Assembly (NCBI GenBank): GCA_002483445.1
Contig: DLHY01000078.1
Coordinates: 188,155 to 217,046 of the forward strand
DNA: 28,892 bases
From: Blastocatellia bacterium UBA7656
GTDB taxonomy: Bacteria; Acidobacteriota; Blastocatellia; UBA7656
Reading direction: 5' to 3'
The position numbers and the translations under genes were made by a program. Under the pieces are notes generated by a model. It did no database searches. It was not told the DNA's origin and worked only from the letters and a program-made list of their open reading frames with translations. Each line of letters starts with the position of its first letter. The stretch's first letter is position 1. Shown piece by piece: positions 7,537 to 15,142 of this stretch.

Positions 7537-9324
7537 TTTCAAGAGCGTGAGTCTGGCGATGAAGTACCAAGAACCTGAAGGATCGATTTCGATCTGGCCG
7601 ACTCTCGAACTTGCTGCCAGCGCGTTTGCAGGATACCACAAATAAATCTGTGGCAGTTCTTCCGAAATCGTGTTTTGAATTTTTCGGTAAAGCTCTGCCT
7701 TCGCCGCGCGGTCATCTGTGCGCTCGGCTTCTACTATCCAACGGTCGACCTGTGGGTTGCAATAGCGCATTCGATTCTGCCCGCCGCGATCCGTCAGCAG
7801 GCGGGCGATCTGAAGATATAACTCTTTCTTCGCTACGGCTGACTCCATCTTTTCCGCATCATCGGCGAGGCGGGCGACTTCCTCGTTTGCGCAATATTCG
7901 CTTCGCGCGAGTATCCCGGCGATAGTGTTGAACACTGGTTTCATTTGCGCCGGGTCCGTCAGTGGTCGCAGACGAGCGATTACGTCATTGAATTCCGCGT
8001 TCTGGTAGCGGCTGTGATAGACGAACTGGAAAACATCTGTGCTTTGATTGAAGCCGATGGCTCTCAAGTAGTAGAGATCGAACTGACCTTTGTTTATTCG
8101 ATCAAGCAGTGTGGCAAGCTCAAGCGATTGAAGGTTGAGTTGAATGCCTACGCGTCGAAGCTGATCCTGCAAGATGGAAGCGATGTTGCGCGATAGCTGC
8201 GTGGTCGTCGTGAAGAGACTTAGCTCAAGCCTCGATTGCGGGCCGTCGCCGTCGGGGTCTCTGAGTCCCGCTTCATCGAGCAACTGCTTTGCGCGTTCGG
8301 TGTCATGATCATAGATAGCGCCTGACGAGTAGGCCCAGTGTTCGGGCGGCATCATCGCTTCGGCTCGTCGCGCCTGATCGCGAAGCAGATTATGAATTAT
8401 CACATCGCGATTTATGGCAAAAGCTATGGCCTGACGAAGTTTCTGATTCGAAAGCCGCCCTCCGAATGTCAGATTCAGACCGAGATAATCAACATTCGCG
8501 CCCTCTTTGATAACCACCTGAATTCCGCGCCGAGATGAAAGGGCGCGGATGGTTTCGGGATCGAAGCCTACGTTGTATGCCAAATCGACTGCGCCGCTCA
8601 TCATCTCAGCCTGACGGGTAGTGTTATCGGCGACGACTTTAATTTCGACGCGAGGAATCCGAGGAGGGCCGTTCCAGTAATCCGAGTTTGCTTCGAGTCG
8701 GACGCGCTCGCCTTCCCTGTAGTCAGTGAGCTTGTACGGGCCGCTTCCCACAGGCGCACCGATCAACTCTGTTCCTGCGCCCGCAGGGATTATGCCGATG
8801 GCCGGAAGGTTGCCGATGAAGGTGTAGAACGGCTCGCGCATGTGAAATATGACCGTTTGAGGATCGGGCGTTTCAATTGAACTGATTTTATCGACTGCGC
8901 CGCGAATGGGCGATTTGAGATCGGGCGAGAGCAGCGAATCGAAAGTGTATTTAACGTCCTTTGCAGTGAGCAGCTTGCCGTTATGAAACTTCACGCCTGA
9001 TCGAAGATAAAAAGTGAAGGTCTCGTGATCTTCGGATTCAGTGAACCGTTCTGCAAGCGACGGGATGAATTCGAACCGCTCGTTGCGAACTACGAGCGTG
9101 TCATAGATCAACTGCATCATTCGGGCTGAATAAGTGTTGACGGTATTGAGGCGCGGGTCGAAACCTCGCGGCGTGGCTTCGATAGCGATGATGAGAGTAC
9201 CCGGCTCCGGGCGATTGCGGCAGGCTGCTGTCTGAAGAAGAAACGCGATGAGCAGAAGAGTGAGGGCTGTCCTTCGTCCTTCGTCCTTCGTCCTTTGTTT
9301 CGGATTTCTGACAGCACGACACAT
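7534..9324 (-). CDS. peptide ABC transporter substrate-binding lipoprotein (SBP_bac_5)
   Basis: A 596-residue Opp/Dpp-type solute receptor. A lipoprotein signal (ALTLLLIAFLLQTAAC) has a good lipobox and Cys anchor. The mature protein shows family hallmarks: PRGFDPRLNTV, MQLIYDTLV, FTFYLRSGVKFHNGKLLTAKDVKYTFDS (split across residues of the SBP_5 signature), GSGPYKLTDY and LRQAIAFAINRD. It should deliver peptides to permeases such as the DppB/DppC pair 14 kb away; no ATPase is in the window. Two starts are possible. One is this ATG at 9324. The other is an ATG at 9375, which overlaps the nagZ stop as ATGA. Neither has a clear ribosome binding site. The signal-peptide n-region (PKQRTKDEGRRT) is encoded by a heptamer array. 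Confidence 0.88.
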   Translation of the reverse strand: MCRAVRNPKQRTKDEGRRTALTLLLIAFLLQTAACRNRPEPGTLIIAIEATPRGFDPRLNTVNTYSARMMQLIYDTLVVRNERFEFIPSLAERFTESEDHETFTFYLRSGVKFHNGKLLTAKDVKYTFDSLLSPDLKSPIRGAVDKISSIETPDPQTVIFHMREPFYTFIGNLPAIGIIPAGAGTELIGAPVGSGPYKLTDYREGERVRLEANSDYWNGPPRIPRVEIKVVADNTTRQAEMMSGAVDLAYNVGFDPETIRALSSRRGIQVVIKEGANVDYLGLNLTFGGRLSNQKLRQAIAFAINRDVIIHNLLRDQARRAEAMMPPEHWAYSSGAIYDHDTERAKQLLDEAGLRDPDGDGPQSRLELSLFTTTTQLSRNIASILQDQLRRVGIQLNLQSLELATLLDRINKGQFDLYYLRAIGFNQSTDVFQFVYHSRYQNAEFNDVIARLRPLTDPAQMKPVFNTIAGILARSEYCANEEVARLADDAEKMESAVAKKELYLQIARLLTDRGGQNRMRYCNPQVDRWIVEAERTDDRAAKAELYRKIQNTISEELPQIYLWYPANALAASSRVGQIEIDPSGSWYFIARLTLLK

Positions 9325-9371
9325 AAACCGAATGACGAGTGACAAAGGACGAAGGACGAAGGACAAGTGAC
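9269..9371. repeat. inverted pair of GTCCTTC / GACGAAG heptamer arrays
   Basis: The left array is GTCCTTC x3 plus GTCCTTT (9269-9296). The right array is GACGAGT, GACAAAG, GACGAAG, GACGAAG, GACAAGT (9334-9368). Positions 9276-9298 and 9342-9364 are perfectly complementary over 23 bp, with a 43-bp spacer. The right array ends at the nagZ stop (9372-9374). The left array is translated as part of the lipoprotein signal peptide. Confidence 0.9.
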
Positions 9372-10454
9372 TCATTTGGAATGCTGCAACATCAGATTCG
9401 ATTCGGCCACTCGCTCGCGGAGCCTTGCGATAGCGCCGTCGTTCAAAGTGTGCGGAGGCGAAAGCATCGATTTGATGCGGGCTATGTGATCGAATGCGCG
9501 ACGGATGTGAGCCTTCGTTATTCGCCCGTCTCGCGCAGCCTGAGTCATCGCCTGCCACGCGGCGGTCATGCTTTCAATCGAGCCTGTCACCATCACCATA
9601 TCGTGGCCCGCTTCGACTGCCTGAACGGCGGCTTCTCCGATCTCGCGCGTCGAAGTGATCGCGCCCATATCCAGGTCATCAGTGATGACGAGGCCTTTGA
9701 ATCCGAGTTCCTCGCGCAGAAGTCCCGTGACTACGTTTTTCGAAAGCGAGGCCGGAAGCGGCGAAGGCCCGTCGAGAGCCGGATAGTGAGCGTGAGCCAC
9801 CATAACGGCGCTCAATCTCGCGTTGATCTTGCTGAAGAGTTCCGTGTAAGGCGCGATGTCGCGTTTCATTATATCGTCGCGGGTGCCGTCGACCCTCGGA
9901 AGATCAGAGTGCGAATCGAGCCGCGAAGCGCCAAGCCCCGGAAAGTGTTTGCCGACTCCTGTCACGCCGCCGTGCTGAAGCCCTTCGAGATAGGATCCCG
10001 CAAGCCGAACGACTTCGGCCACGCTGTCGCCCAGATAACGCCCTTTCAATCCATTGTCCGCCGCGTCATCGACGGCGATGTCGAGGACGGGCGCCAGGTT
10101 CACATTGAATCCCAGAGCGCGAAGGGCCTCGGCTGTTATCTCGCCCTGACGAGCCGCGACCACCGCATCATTTGCGGCCCGCAGAAGATCAGGCGAGGGA
10201 AGGGGCGAAAAAATTTCCTTCAGGCGATCAACCCGTCCGCCCTCCTGATCAACTGCGATGATGGGAGGCACTTCGATGACTGAACGAAGCGTTGAATTCA
10301 GTTCCGAGACCTGCTGCGCGGTTTCGATGTTGCGCTGATTGAGCACCACGCCGCCGGGCTGAATCATCTGCAAAAACTCGCGCGTGGCCGCATCGACCTG
10401 CGCGCCCGACAATCCGATCAGCATCAACTGTCCTATGCGATGTTCTATTTGCAT
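9372..10454 (-). CDS. nagZ: glycoside hydrolase family 3, NagZ-like beta-N-acetylhexosaminidase
   Basis: A 360-residue cytosolic GH3 enzyme without signal peptide. NagZ cleaves N-acetylglucosamine from anhydro-muropeptides during cell-wall recycling. It shows AVDQEGGRVDRL (substrate pocket, 67-78), KHFPG at 169-173, a DSH catalytic loop (Asp180, His182) diagnostic of the NagZ branch, and the nucleophile motif ITDDLDMGAI (Asp259/Asp260). The length fits single-domain NagZ (~340). KHFPGHG is changed to KHFPGLG. The gene follows mtnA and overlaps a possible binding-protein start as ATGA. No ribosome binding site precedes the ATG, because the upstream sequence is a heptamer array; translation may depend on coupling or an A/T-rich leader. 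Confidence 0.88.
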   Translation of the reverse strand: MQIEHRIGQLMLIGLSGAQVDAATREFLQMIQPGGVVLNQRNIETAQQVSELNSTLRSVIEVPPIIAVDQEGGRVDRLKEIFSPLPSPDLLRAANDAVVAARQGEITAEALRALGFNVNLAPVLDIAVDDAADNGLKGRYLGDSVAEVVRLAGSYLEGLQHGGVTGVGKHFPGLGASRLDSHSDLPRVDGTRDDIMKRDIAPYTELFSKINARLSAVMVAHAHYPALDGPSPLPASLSKNVVTGLLREELGFKGLVITDDLDMGAITSTREIGEAAVQAVEAGHDMVMVTGSIESMTAAWQAMTQAARDGRITKAHIRRAFDHIARIKSMLSPPHTLNDGAIARLRERVAESNLMLQHSK

Positions 10455-10463
10455 ATATCTGTT

Positions 10464-10538
10464 GGGTGATGAGTGATAAGTGATGGGTCATGGATCGGTT
10501 TCTGCCGCCCATCACCCATTACCTGTCACCCGTTACCC
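10464..10538. repeat. inverted pair of four-unit heptamer arrays, mtnA/nagZ junction
   Basis: Left: GGGTGAT, GAGTGAT, AAGTGAT, GGGTCAT (10464-10491). Right: ATCACCC, ATTACCT, GTCACCC, GTTACCC (10511-10538). They are reverse complements at 21 of 28 positions, with a 19-bp spacer. The mtnA stop codon (10526-10528) lies within the right array, so its last residues MGNG come from the repeat. Confidence 0.9.
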
Positions 10539-11587
10539 ATTCGTTCCTTTTCAAAAAGCGCCTTGAGGCTGGTGTCATAAGGTTCGCGGGCGACTCCCAT
10601 GTCGGTGATTATAGCCGAGATGTAGCGATGTGGAGTCACGTCGAAGGCCGGGTTGACGGCGCCGACTCCTGCGGGCGCGACCGGCTCGCCGCGAAAATGA
10701 GTCACTTCCGCCTCATTGCGCGTCTCTATCGGAATATCGTCGCCCGAATTTTTCGCGAGATCGATAGTTGAAAGCGGAGCCGCGACATAAAACGGGATGT
10801 TGTTTTCGTGCGCGGCGACGGCGACCATGTAAGTTCCGATCTTGTTCGCCACGTCGCCGTTTGCGGCTATGCGATCCGCGCCAACGATGACGCAATCGAT
10901 CTGACCTGCTTTCATCAGGTGGCCGCTCATTCCGTCGGTTATGACCCGGACTGATATGTTGTCTTTGGCAAGCTCCCAGGCCGTGAGCCTCGCGCCCTGA
11001 AGGAACGGGCGCGTTTCGTCTGCAAGCACATTGATGCGCTTGCCCGCCTCGACCGCTGCGCGGATGACGCCGAGCGCGGTTCCGTATCCGGCTGTGGCCA
11101 GCGCGCCTGCATTGCAATGAGTCAGCACAGTCGCCCGGTCGGGTATTAGTTCAGCGCCGAACGCGCCCATTTTTTTATTTGCTGCGATATCTTCGTCGTG
11201 AATGCGGAGAGATTCATCAATCAGCCGCCGTTTGATCGCCTCTATGGAATCGCCTTCGCGTCGGGCCGTGTTGAAAGTCCATCGCATCCTCTCGACGGCC
11301 CAGAAGAGATTGACCGCCGTCGGCCGCGTCTTCGATATGCGGTCGCAGACCGTATCGAAATCGCTTTCGAAATTCTGAATGGAAGCGGCTACGGAATTTT
11401 TTGCTCCGAGCGCGATTCCCATAGCCGCCGATACTCCGATTGCCGGAGCGCCGCGCACCGTCATGTCTTCTATTGAGCGGGCCACGTCTTCATAATTCAT
11501 CAGTATGATGTATTGCTCGCGTTCGGGCAGAGCGCGCTGATCGATCATCACCACACCCTCGTCAGTCCATTCAACCGTCTTTATCAT
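10526..11587 (-). CDS. mtnA: S-methyl-5-thioribose-1-phosphate isomerase
   Basis: 353 residues, full length for the family. It converts methylthioribose-1-phosphate to methylthioribulose-1-phosphate in methionine salvage. Diagnostic segments are GAPAIGVSAAMGIAL, THCNAGALATAGYGTALGV (with the catalytic Cys), DETRPFLQGARLTAWEL, VGADRIAANGDVANKIGTY (with the catalytic Asp) and PFYVAAPLSTID. The eIF2B-alpha-like relatives share the fold, but the NAGALAT and ETRP motifs point to MtnA. GGGGGAG lies upstream of the ATG at some distance. The C-terminus runs into the heptamer array, replacing whatever tail the ancestor had. It appears to be the first gene of the mtnA-nagZ-binding protein-MFS run. Confidence 0.93.
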   Translation of the reverse strand: MIKTVEWTDEGVVMIDQRALPEREQYIILMNYEDVARSIEDMTVRGAPAIGVSAAMGIALGAKNSVAASIQNFESDFDTVCDRISKTRPTAVNLFWAVERMRWTFNTARREGDSIEAIKRRLIDESLRIHDEDIAANKKMGAFGAELIPDRATVLTHCNAGALATAGYGTALGVIRAAVEAGKRINVLADETRPFLQGARLTAWELAKDNISVRVITDGMSGHLMKAGQIDCVIVGADRIAANGDVANKIGTYMVAVAAHENNIPFYVAAPLSTIDLAKNSGDDIPIETRNEAEVTHFRGEPVAPAGVGAVNPAFDVTPHRYISAIITDMGVAREPYDTSLKALFEKERMGNG

Positions 11588-11614
11588 CCGAAAAAGTCTC
11601 CCCCGGAATCGTGG

Positions 11615-11633
11615 CGCAAGCTGTCAGCTTGCG
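11615..11633. repeat. short hairpin CGCAAGCT-GTC-AGCTTGCG
   Basis: An 8-bp perfect stem with a 3-base loop just upstream of mtnA. It has no T-run, so it is probably a dispersed palindrome rather than a terminator. It lies in the mtnA leader region. Confidence 0.55.
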
Positions 11634-11847
11634 TAACTCCAAATTTCGTACTTTCAGGGCGCGCAATATAATCGCATTGCGCTACTGGACTCCTGAGTGG
11701 AAACGGCATCATATCGAATCGCTCGTGGAGTTGGCAATGAATCGTCACACTCGCGCCGATGCCGCAAGCCACTTGATGTCTTCATCATCGAAAAACTTCT
11801 CGATTCGCTGAGGGAATATCGCTCCGGTTTACGCTATGTCGAGTAGA

Positions 11848-11879
11848 GATAAAAATCACTTTCACGGATGATTTTTATC
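11848..11879 (+). promoter_or_regulatory. A/T-rich 11-bp hairpin upstream of small gene
   Basis: GATAAAAATCA (11848-11858) pairs perfectly with TGATTTTTATC (11869-11879) across a 10-base loop. It ends 53 bp before the start of the next gene. It could be an operator palindrome, a leader structure, or a weak terminator, since the T-run lies within the stem. Confidence 0.45.
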
Positions 11880-11932
11880 AAGGGCCGCGAATTTATTTGC
11901 CCCTCAAAATCGTACCTGAAAAGGAGATCGAT

Positions 11933-12238
11933 ATGGCAGTAAGAATGGAGTACGGAACTGTAAATCCCTCGGCTCAGAAAACCAGCGGCTCGCCGGGATG
12001 GTCTGTGCGCGCTGATGGCACGGGCCGTTATCTCATAATATTCGAACCCGCTTTCTCTTCCGTTGTTTCTGTAGTCGCCACTCAGATATATCCAAACGAC
12101 CTGAGTTCAGGCGGAGGCAACACCAAAGATAACGCCGTGGTCGTTGGAGCGGATAACAACGAGGCCAAAGTAAAGACGGGTAACAACGACGGCGACGCTA
12201 CTAACAGATGGTTCAGCTTCATCGCTATTGGATCATGA
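11933..12238 (+). CDS. small beta-rich protein, tail-fibre/H-type-lectin-like C-terminus
   Basis: A 101-residue protein with no signal peptide or membrane segment. AAGGAG with correct spacing fixes this ATG over the in-frame one 36 bases upstream. Alternating hydrophobic residues (RYLIIFEPAFSSVVSVVATQIYP split over two strands) and the ending RWFSFIAIGS resemble the compact beta-sandwich found at the ends of phage tail fibres and in some H-type lectins, where a terminal FSFIAIG strand recurs. The central part is Gly/Asn-rich. It stands alone, between an 11-bp palindrome and a very strong terminator. Function is unknown; carbohydrate binding or trimer formation is inference. Confidence 0.65.
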   Translation: MAVRMEYGTVNPSAQKTSGSPGWSVRADGTGRYLIIFEPAFSSVVSVVATQIYPNDLSSGGGNTKDNAVVVGADNNEAKVKTGNNDGDATNRWFSFIAIGS

Positions 12239-12291
12239 TGATTTGACCGATGAATTGAACGATCAAACAAAGTAGAGCCTCTTATGAAGTC

Positions 12292-12337
12292 CTGCGCCGG
12301 GTTCGGAGATCGTTGTTTTTCTCCGAACCCGGCGCAG
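12292..12337. terminator. strong bidirectional terminator hairpin
   Basis: A perfect 17-bp stem (12292-12308 with 12321-12337, CTGCGCCGGGTTCGGAG) around a 12-base T-rich loop, located between convergent genes. No long T-run follows the stem on either side, but its stability and position make a terminator the best reading. Confidence 0.75.
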
Positions 12338-12378
12338 AGCGAACGGAAGCCTTTTGCGAGCAGCCTTCGATCAATCGC

Positions 12379-14754
12379 TCACTTTCTTGCCGCATCAGAC
12401 CGCTTGCGCGCTACTTTGAAGAGATAACCGACAAGCGCCGCGAAGATGATGAGCGAAAGCACGTTCGCCCAGTCGCCTGTCGTGGTCAGGTTGTTGTGAC
12501 CTATACCGAGAATCTCTTCTCCCTTGCCCGGTGTGCCTTTTACTGTCTCAGCAATCACCCGACCGAAGGCTACGGCCAGACCCGCTATCGCGCCGCCCGC
12601 GATCAAACCGGAACTGAGCAGCACGCCTTTCCCTGTTTCTTCTTCAGTCAGAGATTCCTTGCGGCCCCGGTTGTTGAAATGATTGACTACAGCGCGCACC
12701 AGCCCTCCGACGAATATAGCCGCCGAAGTCGAGATGGGAAGATAAATGCCGACCGCTACCGGAAGAGCCGACACTCCTATGATCTCAAGCATAATCGATA
12801 TGATCGCGCCGATGAAGATGAGCGACCAGGGAAGCCTCTGTGTCAGCACTCCGTCTACGAGTACGCCCATCAGCGCGGCTTTCGGAGCGTCGAGTTTAGT
12901 CACTTCCTCCACGCGGTATTTCGCCGCGCCGGACGGATCGACTAAAAGAGTCTGCTCTCCGGCGCTCGTCGCGACGACGACGCGAGTGTACATCTGATCA
13001 TCCATGCCGCGCGCCTCGCCTGTGACTTTCACATCCCCGCCTTCCGTGAAAGTCCGGCCTTGTAAATCTGCGGGTATTTTGTTTGTCAGCCCCTGTTTGA
13101 TTCCGCCTACGCCGGGATTGACGAGATAATGGATCCTGCCCGCGTCGTCGACGAGATACTTGCCCGCAGAAATTTTCGTCCTGCCGTCTCCGGCATCGGC
13201 TTCTACGGTGAAGCGGGCTGTTCGATAAGTCTTGCCGTCTTCGGTCTGCGGTCGGCTCGTCCACGTCTCTCCTATCTGATTGGCAGGCACGCTGTAGGAC
13301 GGATAATTCACGGGCAGGAGATTGATCGCCGATGAATTGAGAAAGTCAAGCGTCCCGCCTATGACGAGCGCCGATGTGAGCGCGCCTATCAGCAGCCCCA
13401 ACTGTTGCCGCGATGGGGTCGCGCCGACCAGATAACCGGTCTTCAAATCCTGCGAGGTATTTCCGGCGTTGGCGGCAGCCACGCACACGATAGCGCCTAC
13501 GGTGAGCGCGATCACCCGTTCGCCCGCGCCTGAGCGTCCGAGCAGCAGAAAGATGAGAGAAGTGAAAAGCAGAGTGGCTATCGTCATCCCTGAAATCGGA
13601 TTCGATGTCGAACCGATCTGCCCGCAGATGCGCGACGAGACCGTTACGAAGAAGAATCCGAATACGAGTATCAACAGAGCGGAAATCCAGTCGACTTCCA
13701 AAAGAGGCAGGAAGGTGATTCCGACCAGAAGCATCAGCACGCCTCCCATCGCGTAAGGGATGGGAATGTCTCTTTCAGTGCGAATCGCGCCGTCGGACTC
13801 GCTGCTCGCGCCCGAAAAATTCTTCACGCCTGACTTGAATGCCGCGATGATCGTAGGAAGCGAGCGCACGAGGCTGATTATGCCGCCCATGGCGACCGCG
13901 CCCGCTGCGATGTATCGCACATAGCGGTCGAATATCTGCCCCGCATTCATCGTGCCTATAAGCTCGCCGGGATTTGCCGGGAAGATATTGGTCTGAAGCC
14001 CCTGTCCGAAGAATTTGATTATCGGGGTCAGGATGAGCGCGGCTATCACGCCGCCGCCGAGCATATAGGAAGCGACTCGCGGCCCTATGATGTAACCAAC
14101 GCCTAGAAGTTCGGGCGAGATTTCCGCCGCAACCCGCGAACCCTGATACCAGGTCAGCACCTTGTCCGGGATTTCTTTCCAGAACTTGAACCCGGCCATC
14201 AGGAATTTGTAAACGAAGCCAAGCCCGAAGCCTAAGAAAACGGTCTTTGCGTCCGACCCTCCTTTTTCACCGACTATCAGGACTTCAGCGCAGGCGGTGC
14301 CTTCGGGGTAGGGAAGCGTCGCATGTTCTTTGACTATAAGGGAACGCCTGAGCGGTATCATAAGCAGCACGCCGAGGAGTCCGCCCGCCGCCGCGATCAG
14401 GGATGTTCGCACCAGATCGATATCGAGGCCGAGTATGAGAAGAGCCGGAATCGTGAAGACAATGCCTGCGGCAATCGATTCGGCTGCCGAGCCTGTCGTC
14501 TGCACGATGTTGTTTTCCAGAATCGAAGCTCGCCCAAGCAATCTCAGCACGGTGATCGATAGCACCGCGATTGGAATCGATGCGCTTACGGTCAACCCGA
14601 CTTTGAGTCCCAGATAGACCGTAGATGCGCCGAAGATAAGCCCGAACAGAACTCCGATGATGACGGCTCGCAGAGTGAATTCAGGCAGGATGGTCGAAGG
14701 CGATACATAAGGTTTATGTGCTGGAGCTTCCTCAAGCTCGACAATTGATGCCAT
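12379..14754 (-). CDS. OPT family oligopeptide transporter with extra soluble domain
   Basis: A 791-residue inner-membrane carrier of the OPT family (bacterial branch, proton-coupled import of peptides or metal-chelates). Family landmarks are FPANPGELIG (258-267), CGQIGSTSNPISGMTIATLL (377-396), NTSQDLKTGYLVGATP (442-457) and LDAPKAALMGVLVDG (about 621-635). Around 14 or more hydrophobic segments are visible. Between the DFLN segment (~470) and LDAPKAALM (~621) lies a hydrophilic stretch of roughly 140 residues, which common bacterial OPT proteins lack or have much shorter. AGGGA lies close upstream of the ATG. It converges on the small gene at 11933 across the terminator. Substrate cannot be read from sequence. 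Confidence 0.9.
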   Translation of the reverse strand: MASIVELEEAPAHKPYVSPSTILPEFTLRAVIIGVLFGLIFGASTVYLGLKVGLTVSASIPIAVLSITVLRLLGRASILENNIVQTTGSAAESIAAGIVFTIPALLILGLDIDLVRTSLIAAAGGLLGVLLMIPLRRSLIVKEHATLPYPEGTACAEVLIVGEKGGSDAKTVFLGFGLGFVYKFLMAGFKFWKEIPDKVLTWYQGSRVAAEISPELLGVGYIIGPRVASYMLGGGVIAALILTPIIKFFGQGLQTNIFPANPGELIGTMNAGQIFDRYVRYIAAGAVAMGGIISLVRSLPTIIAAFKSGVKNFSGASSESDGAIRTERDIPIPYAMGGVLMLLVGITFLPLLEVDWISALLILVFGFFFVTVSSRICGQIGSTSNPISGMTIATLLFTSLIFLLLGRSGAGERVIALTVGAIVCVAAANAGNTSQDLKTGYLVGATPSRQQLGLLIGALTSALVIGGTLDFLNSSAINLLPVNYPSYSVPANQIGETWTSRPQTEDGKTYRTARFTVEADAGDGRTKISAGKYLVDDAGRIHYLVNPGVGGIKQGLTNKIPADLQGRTFTEGGDVKVTGEARGMDDQMYTRVVVATSAGEQTLLVDPSGAAKYRVEEVTKLDAPKAALMGVLVDGVLTQRLPWSLIFIGAIISIMLEIIGVSALPVAVGIYLPISTSAAIFVGGLVRAVVNHFNNRGRKESLTEEETGKGVLLSSGLIAGGAIAGLAVAFGRVIAETVKGTPGKGEEILGIGHNNLTTTGDWANVLSLIIFAALVGYLFKVARKRSDAARK

Positions 14755-14831
14755 ACGTCCCTCCCAGGCAAGTTTTGTGATGTCGTTTTAAGTGGATGCT
14801 ATTTGTATCGCGAGCGTGCGCCAATGTCAAT

Positions 14832-14965
14832 CCACGAAGGAACACGAAGAGCTATGAATGCCTCCATCGCTTATTTCACAGGGATGAGAATAATGAGCGC
14901 GAAGAAACACGAAGACTATTGGCGCTCCTTCGGGTTTCTTTATTGGACTTCGTGTTCCTTCGCGG
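14832..14965. repeat. inverted CACGAAGGAACACGAAG repeats
   Basis: Positions 14832-14849 and 14948-14965 are reverse complements with one mismatch in 18. A third related copy in the left orientation is at about 14898-14915 (CGCGAAGAAACACGAAG), and a degenerate partner (GCTCCTTCGGGTTTC) follows near 14924. The layout is two left units, a short spacer, two right units. Confidence 0.7.
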
Positions 14966-14984
14966 ATGGTGGATGGAAAAGCAA

Positions 14985-15011
14985 CAAGCCCCGACCTGAT
15001 GCCGGGGCTTG
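14985..15011 (-). terminator. hairpin with downstream T-rich tract on minus strand
   Basis: CAAGCCCCG (14985-14993) pairs perfectly with CGGGGCTTG (15003-15011) around a 9-base loop. Read on the minus strand the stem is followed by TTGCTTTTCC, a reasonable Rho-independent terminator. It would end a short minus-strand transcript starting above 15165. Confidence 0.55.
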
Positions 15012-15054
15012 CGGTGGACTGTTGGGATTGGCCTCGGGCCACTCCGCAAAACTT

Positions 15055-15142
15055 ATTAGGAGGGCGCTGCACTTTCTTTCGAAGGCGCGCTCTCAGGCCA
15101 CTATCAGGCCTCAGCCACCTCACCTGGTCTAAAATTTATCAT
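15055..15142 (-). pseudogene. rpsU: possible decayed rpsU (ribosomal protein bS21)
   Basis: On the minus strand an extended Shine-Dalgarno (GAAAGGAGGTGG, 15151-15162) precedes an ATG at 15142 that encodes MINFRPGEVAEA before a TGA. That peptide resembles the bS21 N-terminus, which typically has a V.RPGE...EA pattern. Some 30 bases on, in a shifted frame, the sequence encodes LRARLRKKVQR (about 15064-15093), like the bS21 core A-L-R-R-F-K-R-K-V-Q-R. A terminator-like hairpin follows at 14985-15011. Together this suggests a frameshifted, stop-containing rpsU copy. The match is short, so a small RNA or chance similarity remains possible. The Shine-Dalgarno also mimics the complement of the 16S rRNA 3' end. 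Confidence 0.3.

Larger units (their letters stand above)
11588..11932. other. 345-bp intergenic region between divergent genes
   Basis: Contains two hairpins, listed separately at 11615-11633 and 11848-11879, and the start region of two divergent genes. No protein or RNA gene is recognised. Short frames across it lack family features. Confidence 0.5.

Noticed and set aside
9269..9371. CRISPR-like array
   Set aside because: Units are 7 bp, contiguous, without spacers of regular length, and no cas genes are present.
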